From Rickettsia endosymbiont of Ceutorhynchus obstrictus (GTDB lineage: Bacteria; Pseudomonadota; Alphaproteobacteria; Rickettsiales; Rickettsiaceae): a stretch of DNA of 64,000 nucleotides. Of this stretch, positions 36,245 through 43,451 are shown one piece after another. Both the position numbers and the translations under genes were made by a program. Positions within the stretch are counted from its first letter, which is position 1; each line of letters begins with the position of its first letter. The stretch spans positions 682,001-746,000 of the forward strand of contig NZ_OZ032162.1 in the NCBI RefSeq assembly GCF_964026565.1. The letters are read 5' to 3'. A model generated the notes under the pieces. The model ran no database searches. It had not been told where the DNA came from and saw only the letters and a list, made by a program, of their open reading frames with translations.

Positions 36245-36661
36245 TTATATAAGCCTATCGATTAAATATTCTGCAAAATGTTCTTGAACTTCTATAGAAT
36301 TACCTTTTAAAGCACACTGATACACTTCTTGAATTAATGAAATCATCTTATTCATGGATAAATCTATATTTTTTATAAGAATAAGTTTAGTAGTGATACT
36401 TGTCGCCCCAGAGAATGCTGTTATTTGTTCTTTATTTAAAATATCAAATTGTATTTCTTCTTCATCAATAATTAAAGATTCAACTTTAACTCCAAGTGCT
36501 TTAGCGATTTGCTGAATAGTTTGAATGCCGGGATTTTTTGAACTCCCTCCTATAATACTATAGATAGTATTTCTACTTAACCCTGTTATTTTTTCTATAT
36601 CTGTCGGATTGATATCTTTTTGAGTCATTAACTCATTAAGTTTAGCTGATAAAGTTGCCAT
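36245..36661 (-). CDS. XRE-family transcriptional regulator
   Basis: The 138-residue protein has an N-terminal helix-turn-helix (about 8-65: TDIEKITGLSRNTIYSIIGG, then IQTIQQIAKALGV) and a C-terminal helical part of unknown function. It is convergent with the NB-ARC gene, 88 bp away. A perfect 16-bp inverted repeat lies 62 bp upstream of its start, a likely operator or the end of a neighbouring transcript. Confidence 0.85.
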   Translation of the reverse strand: MATLSAKLNELMTQKDINPTDIEKITGLSRNTIYSIIGGSSKNPGIQTIQQIAKALGVKVESLIIDEEEIQFDILNKEQITAFSGATSITTKLILIKNIDLSMNKMISLIQEVYQCALKGNSIEVQEHFAEYLIDRLI

Positions 36662-36722
36662 AAAATAACACTAAAATTTTATAAATAATAATAAATTTGT
36701 AATATTGTAAAAATTATGAGCA

Positions 36723-36759
36723 AATATCTTTATATTTTTGTCTAAAATATAAAGATATT
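36723..36759. promoter_or_regulatory. Perfect 16-bp inverted repeat upstream of the XRE gene
   Basis: AATATCTTTATATTTT (36723-36738) is followed, after TGTCT, by its exact reverse complement (36744-36759). It could be an operator for the XRE regulator or a strong hairpin terminator. There is no GC-rich stem. Confidence 0.5.
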
Positions 36760-36792
36760 ACTTTGCATTTCTAAAAAGTAAGCATAATCTTA

Positions 36793-36975
36793 TTAAACAA
36801 ATTTAAAAATTATAAAACAGCCAGTAAATACTTCACCGACCAAAGTTAATATATTTACCGGCATAATACTAATGCAATCAAGACATAGTACGCCTATGAA
36901 CATATCAAAACAGCTTGTAAAAGGCAAGGAAAGAATCGTACCTAAAAAAAGTATGTTAAGGAGAAGAAACCTCAT
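36793..36975 (-). CDS. Doubtful small hydrophobic protein
   Basis: The 60-residue frame begins with a signal-like stretch (RFLLLNILFLGTILSLPFTSC) and stays hydrophobic with several cysteines. It has no ribosome site and no recognised family. It may be the decayed start of a larger exported protein. Confidence 0.25.
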   Translation of the reverse strand: MRFLLLNILFLGTILSLPFTSCFDMFIGVLCLDCISIMPVNILTLVGEVFTGCFIIFKFV

Positions 36976-37329
36976 ACTTTATTCAAGGTATTACATAATC
37001 AATATATCTGTTAAATCTTATATATGGAAAAATTATTGCATTAATGCAATTAAGAAAATTCTTCAAGCTATTAATCCTTTTAAAATAATTGAATTATTTT
37101 TCTTACGAAATTATCTACTCAAATATTCCATTAACTTTATATTTCAAAATATTACCTTATTATTTTTCATCCTATTTTTTAGCTAGTTTCTCTTCTAGAT
37201 AACATCAATATTACAAAAATTTTTTAAATATCGATTAAAGCACACTTTAAGTAGACATATAACAGATTATGCCTTAGGTAATTTAAACTCTTACTTAAGG
37301 TACCAACTAAAAACAAGGAGAATATTTTT

Positions 37330-37530
37330 ATGAATAGGGTAGAAACAAGAATTTTTAACTATGGAAAAAATATAGATACAAATTTAAAAAACATTTCTAA
37401 ACAAGTAGATGAAATAAAGGAATTGCTAGATGTATTTCCGGCAGAGAAAGAGTTTATAAGTGAATGGGATGATGAAGATTACTTAGATGATAAAGGATGG
37501 GTAAAATTTCCGCCGGTAAAATCAGAATGA
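37330..37530 (+). CDS. Small coiled-coil hypothetical protein
   Basis: The 66-residue protein has a helical N-terminal half with heptad character (NIDTNLKNISKQVDEIKELL) and an acidic tail (SEWDDEDYLDDKGW). AAGGAG lies 9-14 nt upstream of the ATG and a near-perfect 10-bp hairpin ends 29 bp before it. No family recognised. Size and charge would suit an antitoxin or phage protein, but nothing shows this. Confidence 0.5.
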   Translation: MNRVETRIFNYGKNIDTNLKNISKQVDEIKELLDVFPAEKEFISEWDDEDYLDDKGWVKFPPVKSE

Positions 37531-38043
37531 ATATATATTTTTTCATGCTTTACAAGTGCTTTTATTGAGATGAGGAATAATAGAATTAACTAGAAATCAT
37601 AGCTTTATTATTCATAGGTAATTTTTTAGAATATTTTGATTTATTGTTATATATTTATATGGCTTCATTTTTGAATGAAGCGTTTTTTCCAAAGGTTGAT
37701 TCATATTTATCAGAGGTTTATTTGTTATAGCAATTTGTTCAACATATTTATTTAAACCTTTAGGAGTTTTATTATCTAACTGATGTTACGCAGTAAAGTT
37801 ATAAAATAGCATAATGTGATTATGAATTCTTATTTTGTAGCATCTTGAAATTATCAAAGTGGTCTTATATACCAACCTATAGACCTATCAGTAACATAGC
37901 TGCGAAAAAGATATATAAGGAATTATACGAACAATGTTCTGTAGAGGTGTATATCTATTGAATATTAATTCTAGAAGATTAGCAACTACTTTTCATTCTA
38001 TAAATCGGAAAGTCCATACCATTAAGTTTAAAGAAGTATATTT
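37531..38043. other. 513-bp gap with decayed coding fragments
   Basis: On the minus strand 37616-37783 is open (LDNKTPKGLNKYVEQIAI, then NMNQPLEKTLHSKMKPYK) and looks like the tail of a lost gene. On the plus strand two short frames (KKIYKELYEQCSVEVYIY; NSRRLATTFHSINRKVHTI) lie before 38043. None has a start signal. This looks like gene debris. Confidence 0.4.
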
Positions 38044-39042
38044 ATGTATAAAAATTTTCTTAAGTTTTTTCTTACTGTAATAGCAGTAACTTTAATTACT
38101 AATGATACGTTTGCCACCGTAGAACCGAAAAAAGGGAGCCATAATACTATAAATACTCAGCAGAACAGAGGAAATTTAGGAATTCCTAATGATTTTATAT
38201 ATAAAGGAAAAATTATATCTCCACATTGTATTATTAAAAGGAAAAGTGATATTATTGACCTAGCAAAATGCCATAAAGAACTAGAGAGCAATATAACACC
38301 AATATATGAAATAAGCAGTAATGCAAATGAAATAAGAGCTATGGTACGGTATGAAGAACGAGATGAAAATGATAATAGTACTGAAGGCTATTGGATAAAA
38401 TTTATAGGAGCTTTTGCCAAAGAACAATTGGCTATAGCCAATTACGAGGTTTATAACGGCAGGCACTTTTGGCCTCCTTGTTTAGAAATATTTTATTTTA
38501 AGCGCAATGGTGATCAGCTAATTATAAAGCCTTTATTAAACCAAGAAGATGATAGTATACATGACGCATACATAAAAAATGGTGTACTCTATTTTTCTAA
38601 GTTACTAAATAATCAAGAGACATGGTTGTTGATGAAAGAGGGGGCTAAATTGCAAGGAGATGTAAATGATGTGATACTGGGAGCAGAAGGCCCAATGAAT
38701 TATTCCAGTAAAGCCTTTTTTCAGATACATGAACTAGATATAATGAATTCCAGAGGAATTTTCTCATCTGCACCATTATTTTTACCCTCTATACCATATA
38801 AAATAGAGTTTTGTTATGTGTGCCGTGGATCTTTTCATGCAGAAGACCTTATCCGAAATGAACCTGTAGAAATTTGGGAAGGTAAATACTGTAGCTCGTT
38901 ACCATATATTGAGGTTTGGCTTAAATATGAGAAGAAAGGAAAACAAATCTTAAAGGTTGATGAGTTTGCATCATTTGTTCAAGCAGTTAAAGCTGTGTGT
39001 GACAGTTACAAAAAAAAGACTGGTACTGAAGTAAGAAAATAA
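38044..39042 (+). CDS. Secreted hypothetical protein, cysteine-containing
   Basis: The 332-residue protein has a Sec signal (FLKFFLTVIAVTLITNDTFA, cut near residue 24) and no other membrane segment. The mature part is mixed with scattered cysteines (PHCII, DLAKCHKEL, FCYVCRGSF), fitting disulfides outside the cytosol. I do not recognise the fold. The codon after its stop continues, in the same frame, into a transposase remnant. Its place in the island makes it a candidate secreted factor. Confidence 0.6.
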   Translation: MYKNFLKFFLTVIAVTLITNDTFATVEPKKGSHNTINTQQNRGNLGIPNDFIYKGKIISPHCIIKRKSDIIDLAKCHKELESNITPIYEISSNANEIRAMVRYEERDENDNSTEGYWIKFIGAFAKEQLAIANYEVYNGRHFWPPCLEIFYFKRNGDQLIIKPLLNQEDDSIHDAYIKNGVLYFSKLLNNQETWLLMKEGAKLQGDVNDVILGAEGPMNYSSKAFFQIHELDIMNSRGIFSSAPLFLPSIPYKIEFCYVCRGSFHAEDLIRNEPVEIWEGKYCSSLPYIEVWLKYEKKGKQILKVDEFASFVQAVKAVCDSYKKKTGTEVRK

Positions 39043-39234
39043 ATTAATGCCAAAGATAACAGATTTTTCCTCTCTAATCAAAGTGACTTATTAGAGCTTG
39101 CAACACAAGTAGGTAGTGTTAGCCAAGCATGTAAAATTATGGGCTATTCAAGAGATAGCTTTTATCGTTTTAAAGACTTGTATGAAACAGGCGGCGAAGC
39201 AGTGCTTGCTGACATGAACACACCAAATGAGTAG
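39043..39234 (+). pseudogene. IS481-type transposase N-terminal fragment
   Basis: The frame right after the secreted-protein stop reads NQSDLLELATQVGSVSQACK, then IMGYSRDSFYRFKDLYETGG, then EAVLADMNTPNE-stop. This is the helix-turn-helix beginning of IS481-like transposases. The DDE domain is absent and no terminal inverted repeats were found. It is an insertion-sequence relic. Confidence 0.6.
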
Positions 39235-39383
39235 GAGATAAACTACAAAAAACTAAAAAACGGATCTATTAATTTGTCCACTTTTTTATTGCAAGATCAA
39301 AAACATAAATAAATTGTAATTTAAATGAAAATGTCATATTGTAATAAATAGCAATATAATATAATAATCATAAGAGATAAAAT

Positions 39384-39659
39384 ATGGAAAGAATAATAAC
39401 AAGTATAGATCAACATGGTAGAATGCTTATACCTTCCTCTATTAGAGAAAAGTTTAATATGCATCCAGGTGAAAAGATAACTATAGAAATTGATAATAAG
39501 GAAATTAAAATTATTAATGCTGATCATATAATTGAGGAAATACATGAACTTTTTATGAAAAATCAAAGTAATAGGAAAATTTCTGTGGTAGATGATTTTA
39601 TTGCTAGAAAACGTCAAGAATATTTAATTGAAGAAGCAAGAAGTAGTAAAAATGTCTAA
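39384..39659 (+). CDS. vapB: VapB-type AbrB-fold antitoxin
   Basis: The 91-residue protein begins with an AbrB/MazE DNA-binding hairpin (TSIDQHGRMLIPSSIREKF, then PGEKITIEIDNKEIKI) and ends in a charged helical tail. It overlaps the toxin gene by 8 bp (ATGTCTAA). The AT-rich leader contains an ATATTG/CAATAT inverted repeat that may be an operator. Confidence 0.88.
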   Translation: MERIITSIDQHGRMLIPSSIREKFNMHPGEKITIEIDNKEIKIINADHIIEEIHELFMKNQSNRKISVVDDFIARKRQEYLIEEARSSKNV

Positions 39660-40032
39660 AATAGTATTTGATGCATCAGCGCTAATCGCTTTATTTGCCA
39701 AAGAAGACGGATACCAATTTATTAAGAAGTATATGAAAGACGGAATTATCTCAAGTGTGAATATTGCTGAAGTTTATAAGTATTGTATCGAAGTACAAGG
39801 TTTAACAGAGGATGATGCAAAAACCCTTATTAAATTATCAGATATCAAAATTGTAGATTTTTGTCCTAAGCAAGCACTAATTAGTGCAAAGATCATTAAT
39901 AAAACTTATGGTTTATCGCTTGGAGATAGAGCTTGTGTTGCACTTGCTATGCTTAAAAATTATCCAATTCTTACTTGTGATAAAATCTGGCAGAAACTAG
40001 ATTTAGATATCCGGTTTATTATGGTAAGATAA
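39652..40032 (+). CDS. vapC: VapC-type PIN-domain toxin
   Basis: ATG 39652 is chosen because it places the catalytic Asp at residue 7 (SKIVFDASALIALFAKEDG); an upstream TTG would give only repeat of antitoxin sequence. NIAEVYKYCIE, LSLGDRACVALAML and PILTCDKIW supply the remaining acidic positions of the PIN active site. The 126-residue enzyme is intact and forms a complete pair with the antitoxin. It belongs to a different PIN subgroup from the pair at 17 kb. Confidence 0.88.
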   Translation: MSKIVFDASALIALFAKEDGYQFIKKYMKDGIISSVNIAEVYKYCIEVQGLTEDDAKTLIKLSDIKIVDFCPKQALISAKIINKTYGLSLGDRACVALAMLKNYPILTCDKIWQKLDLDIRFIMVR

Positions 40033-40104
40033 TGCCTAATGGACTTACAGATAATTTATTCTATAATATTTCTTATAGCAAGATTTGCAATTGTTATTAA
40101 ATTT

Positions 40105-40389
40105 TCATAGTTTTTCAGCTTCTAATAATAAGAATATATTAGATTTTTTTATAATACTTAGTTCTTTATCCGTAAAAGCTTGTAAGGCGATTTCATCTAG
40201 AAATAGATCACATTTTCTAACATTGGTAAAACCAATTTGTTCCATTAATTGTTTTATGGTCTCAAAATTTCTTTGGTAGGAGGTTACAATATAATTTTCT
40301 GTAATTTCTATTTGTATAGGGCAACCATCAATATATTTATTATTCTTAGTTAAAGATTTTTGTTGCATGGCTCGAATTTTTGATGTCAT
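40105..40389 (-). CDS. Truncated hypothetical protein with repeat-supplied start
   Basis: The first 12 residues (TSKIRAMQQKS) are translated palindromic repeat; 40368-40389 is the GGCTCGA/TTGTTGCATGG end of the element. The rest (YIDGCPIQIEITENYIVTSY, then FLDEIALQAFTDKEL) is an ordinary-looking globular fragment of no family known to me. The repeat has probably cut off the natural 5' end, leaving a pseudogene, or has donated a new start. Confidence 0.4.
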   Translation of the reverse strand: MTSKIRAMQQKSLTKNNKYIDGCPIQIEITENYIVTSYQRNFETIKQLMEQIGFTNVRKCDLFLDEIALQAFTDKELSIIKKSNIFLLLEAEKL

Positions 40390-40602
40390 TCCCGTGAGGC
40401 ATTGTTGCGTGGATACCTAAACCGTCATGGCGAGGCGCTTCTTGGCGCCGTGGCCATCTAAGTATAAACATATTTTTATACTAAACTTGTTTAGTATTCT
40501 AATTAAATCCCTCATATATTCGGGATAGCCTGGATGGCTACAGCCACTTTGTGGTTTCGCCATGACGGATTTTTATTAATTTTTGAGCCATGCAACAACG
40601 CC
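40368..40602. repeat. Nested palindromic repeats
   Basis: TTGTTGCATGGCTCGA and GAGCCATGCAACAACGCC ends enclose a second-family palindrome (GTCATGGCGAGGCG and CGCCATGACGG arms). Its core has a hairpin TACTAAACTTGTTTAGTA. This is the first repeat after a 13-kb stretch with none. Confidence 0.8.
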
Positions 40603-40664
40603 TTTCTACTTAGACCTTATCCATTATGACATATAGTATAGATTTTTACTATAATCTTAAAGTC

Positions 40665-42014
40665 TTAAACTTTAGTTGCTTTTTTAAACAAGTCTCCTAT
40701 GGAAACAAGTACCATTGGATGTGAAAAAGTAACCATTATAGAAACTATAAATAGATAACGTGCATCACATGCCATACTCAAAGGTATAAATACTAAAACC
40801 ATACATAAAGCAGAAAGATTCATAAAAATTAATGATATGCCCAGTTTATTGATATTTTTTCTCAAAATCACAAACCCTAACGCAATATATAAAGGTATAA
40901 ACCAGATATAGTATTGTGCTTTTGTTAAAAACTGTCCCTTGCTAATATATTTTAAAGTAAAGGCAGTTTGCCTGCTTTCTTCGTTGTACCCTTCCGGTGC
41001 AAGTTGTCCAATAGCATTGGAAGGAGCAGAATTTTCTGCATTTACTATATTCTTCCATAACAAAAGCCTATGTTTTAAGTACGACTTTGGATATTTTAAT
41101 ACAGTTTCAAACCAAAATTGCCAAAGCTCATTAAGTAGAACTGAATCGGTAGTATCATTTAATATTTTATCTTCACGAAACCATAAACTGTTTATAGAAT
41201 AGTTATTATATGATTCCTTAATTTTTTCTAAAGTTAAATTCGGATTATCCATAATATATTGAGGAAAGAGTAATTGATCCTGATAATATGATATACCTGC
41301 TAAATCATATAGCTTTACCATTTGCCATGAGTGTCTATTACCAGTTTTTTTATCAGTAATCAAATAGTTATTTATACTTTCCTGAAGAGAAAATATAACG
41401 GTAAAAATGACTGTAGCGGTTATAATTTTTTTTATAACGCTATCGCTTTTTATAATGATTAAGCTAATCCATAAAGCCATAACAGGCAATATAAACCGTG
41501 CTTGAAACTTTACTGCAGTTCCATAAAATAAAATTACCGAAATTAATCCAAGCCGGAAAATATTTGGTTTTTTTTCAGTAACAGTAATGTATGTTAACAA
41601 AGAAGCAACATATATATAACTATATACAAATGATATGTCTTTCCATATTGCTATTGAATAAGATAATACCCAAGGTAAAAATGGGATAATAAAATATAAA
41701 AACTTGAACTTACTAATTAGATGATTAAATGTTCTATAAAAATTATAAACAGCTCCCCATAAAAGCGCTAAATGCCATAAAAGCATAGTGCCGGGGTTAT
41801 TCCATAATTTCATCATGAAATGCCAACAAAATGCCATAAAAGGTGGGTGATGATAAATATAGTTAGCTGCTATAGCTTGATTATATTGGTCCCACGTATC
41901 GGGCGTAAATCCACCCGGATACAATAACCAAAAGTTGATAGCGCCTAATAGTAAACACAAAAATAATGCTAAATTATTTGAAATAGGATTTTTTTCTTTT
42001 ATTAATTCTGTCAT
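40665..42014 (-). CDS. Polytopic membrane protein, GT-C glycosyltransferase-like
   Basis: The 449-residue protein has about 10 membrane segments. After the first segment comes GGFTPDTWDQYNQA, an acidic loop motif as in GT-C enzymes that use lipid-linked sugars, then HHPPFMAFCWHFMMKL. It probably adds a sugar to LPS or a glycolipid at the outer face of the inner membrane; this is inference. A repeat element has inserted 4-5 bp upstream of its start codon (duplication TACTTAAACC), so its original promoter is displaced. Confidence 0.65.
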   Translation of the reverse strand: MTELIKEKNPISNNLALFLCLLLGAINFWLLYPGGFTPDTWDQYNQAIAANYIYHHPPFMAFCWHFMMKLWNNPGTMLLWHLALLWGAVYNFYRTFNHLISKFKFLYFIIPFLPWVLSYSIAIWKDISFVYSYIYVASLLTYITVTEKKPNIFRLGLISVILFYGTAVKFQARFILPVMALWISLIIIKSDSVIKKIITATVIFTVIFSLQESINNYLITDKKTGNRHSWQMVKLYDLAGISYYQDQLLFPQYIMDNPNLTLEKIKESYNNYSINSLWFREDKILNDTTDSVLLNELWQFWFETVLKYPKSYLKHRLLLWKNIVNAENSAPSNAIGQLAPEGYNEESRQTAFTLKYISKGQFLTKAQYYIWFIPLYIALGFVILRKNINKLGISLIFMNLSALCMVLVFIPLSMACDARYLFIVSIMVTFSHPMVLVSIGDLFKKATKV

Positions 42015-42028
42015 ATTTTACTTAAACC

Positions 42029-42243
42029 GACGTTATTGCATGGCTACCGGAATCGTCATTGCGAGGAGGCATTTATGCCGACGCGGCAATCTAGTCCTTG
42101 TCATGCTGAACAAGTTTTGCGCATCTTTTTTTAATAGATCCTGAAATAAATTCAGGATGACTATGTTTTTCTGGATTGCCGCAGCCACTTCGTGGCTTCG
42201 CAATGACGAGTTTTTTATTAATTTCCGAGCCACGCAATAACGC
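42029..42243. mobile_element. Composite palindromic element with 10-bp target duplication
   Basis: TACTTAAACC flanks it at 42019-42028 and 42244-42253. The ends are GACGTTATTGCATGGCT and GAGCCACGCAATAACGC. Second-family arms (TCATTGCGAGGAGG and GGCTTCGCAATGACG) enclose the core of the first family (CATGCTGAACAAG and CCTGAAATAAATTCAGG), so one repeat has inserted into another. Confidence 0.75.
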
Positions 42244-42253
42244 TACTTAAACC

Positions 42254-42537
42254 TGTTAATTACTATTTAGAATATATAGAATTTGCCGGGAAGTAAAATA
42301 AAAATTTTAGGTTTAGAATATGGTGTGCTAAGCACAAATCCCCGCCGATAAACCGGAACAGTCTGTAAGATATGGGCAGCTTTACCTATCACTTGGCAGA
42401 ATACCCATTTTTGCGGCTTTATTTTTTCATCTTCCAACGAGAGCAAGCCGCAGGCTGGAACTTGAACAAATTGCAAGCGACGGGAATTTATCTAAAAAAT
42501 GCCTCATTTTTTGGATACTTTCCGTATCCTGCATCAC
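42254..42537. other. Gap of unrecognised, slightly GC-richer DNA
   Basis: Short frames exist on both strands (for example minus 42267-42476) but none has a ribosome site or a family I know. It lies next to recombinase remnants and is probably gene debris. Confidence 0.35.
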
Positions 42538-42690
42538 TTATATATTTATTATAAAAAAATTCTTCAAATCTTTAAACGCGTCAAAGGCGTTAGACTTTAA
42601 ATATTTTATAATATCAAAGGTTAATCTTGTAGTTTTTAATTTTGATATGTATTTATTTAAAGTATTTTGATTGATGCTCTTAATTGTTCT
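42538..42690 (-). pseudogene. C-terminal gene fragment, island debris
   Basis: A frame with no start reads RTIKSINQNTLNKYISKLK, then YLKSNAFDAFKDLKNFFIINI-stop. It is not in frame with the integrase remnant that precedes it. It resembles the AF(D/E)-x-F-K helix of recombinase tails, but the match is too short to name. Confidence 0.35.
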
Positions 42691-43065
42691 ATCAATTTTT
42701 CCATTGTTTTACGTAAATCATCTATTGTTAAACCTTTAAGTCTTGCTTTTTCAACAATTCTATCCCACGCTGGCTGCGGTTGCACCAAATGACCGGTTTC
42801 ACTCTTAAGGCTTGGAAATACCCACGGGTTTTTACTTTTTTGCTTTCTTCTATACAATATTTCAATTGCCTCATCAGTAAGAAATAAAGAGCGTGATTTT
42901 CCGTTTTTGATATCGGGTATATTCCATATTTTATTTCGCCAATCAATATCCTCCCATGCCATTGATAATAAAGGAGCTAAGTTTTCAGCCGTATGAATAG
43001 CAGTAGAAAAAAATCTTGCATTTGAGGAGCAGCTCTTTTTTTTAATGCTGTAAGAACGAGTTTTA
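42657..43065 (-). pseudogene. Tyrosine integrase remnant, frameshifted and truncated
   Basis: The minus strand reads LVLTALKKRAAPQMQDFFLLL in one frame. It then shifts (near 42995) to LLSMAWEDIDWRNKIWNIPD, KNGKSRSLFLTDEAIEIL, WVFPSLKSETGHLVQPQ and LTIDDLRKT. These are successive parts of a P4/phage-type tyrosine integrase core. The first catalytic Arg (usually TGARxS) is destroyed by the frameshift, and the H-x-x-R end and catalytic Tyr are missing. It is clearly non-functional and marks an old integration near thrS. Confidence 0.7.
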
Positions 43066-43131
43066 AATTACTTACCTTAATCCTTTTAAATAAATATAAA
43101 TTATATTATAATCCATGAAATCGTTGGATAA

Positions 43132-43397
43132 GGGCGTTGCATGGCTCGATAAAAGCAATAGTATGTCATTCCTGCTTTAGGTGAGGAATCCAGAAAAATA
43201 TACTCATACTCGTCATTGCGAGCGACTGTTAAGGAGCGTGGCAATCCAGAAAATAATAAATCTCATAGCATTTTTTGCTATTTTTTTTCCTAGATTGCCA
43301 CGTCGGGACTACGTCCCTCCTCGCAATGACGGGTAATGGATTCCCGTTTTCACGGGAATGACATAGAACATGCTTTAACCTATCCATGCAACAATGC
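43132..43397. repeat. Nested palindromic repeats before thrS
   Basis: GGCGTTGCATGGCTC and ATCCATGCAACAATGC ends and first-family arms (GTCATTCCTG and TTTTCACGGGAATGACAT) enclose a complete second-family palindrome (CGTCATTGCGAGCGACTG to CTCCTCGCAATGACGGG). This is the reverse nesting order of 42029-42243. Confidence 0.8.
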
Positions 43398-43451
43398 TTT
43401 GAATAAGTGGCGATGAGACATAAATTTTAAGATAACATAAATTATAAAATA

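Larger units (their letters stand above)
36662..37329. other. 668-bp gap with large inverted repeats and a doubtful small ORF
   Basis: It contains the 16-bp inverted repeat at 36723-36759, a doubtful minus-strand ORF at 36793-36975 and a hairpin at 37272-37300 (CCTTAGGTAA/TTACTTAAGG, one mismatch) just before the small gene at 37330. A plus-strand frame across 36872-37186 is strongly isoleucine/lysine-rich and looks like read-through of AT-rich DNA. Confidence 0.4.

Noticed and set aside
36872..37186. 104-residue plus-strand ORF
   Set aside because: Composition is what AT-rich noncoding DNA gives (long runs of I, N, K, F, L); no ribosome site and no recognisable domain.
27700..43100. Intact prophage or conjugative element in the island
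   Set aside because: Only recombinase and transposase fragments are present; there are no structural, replication or tra genes.
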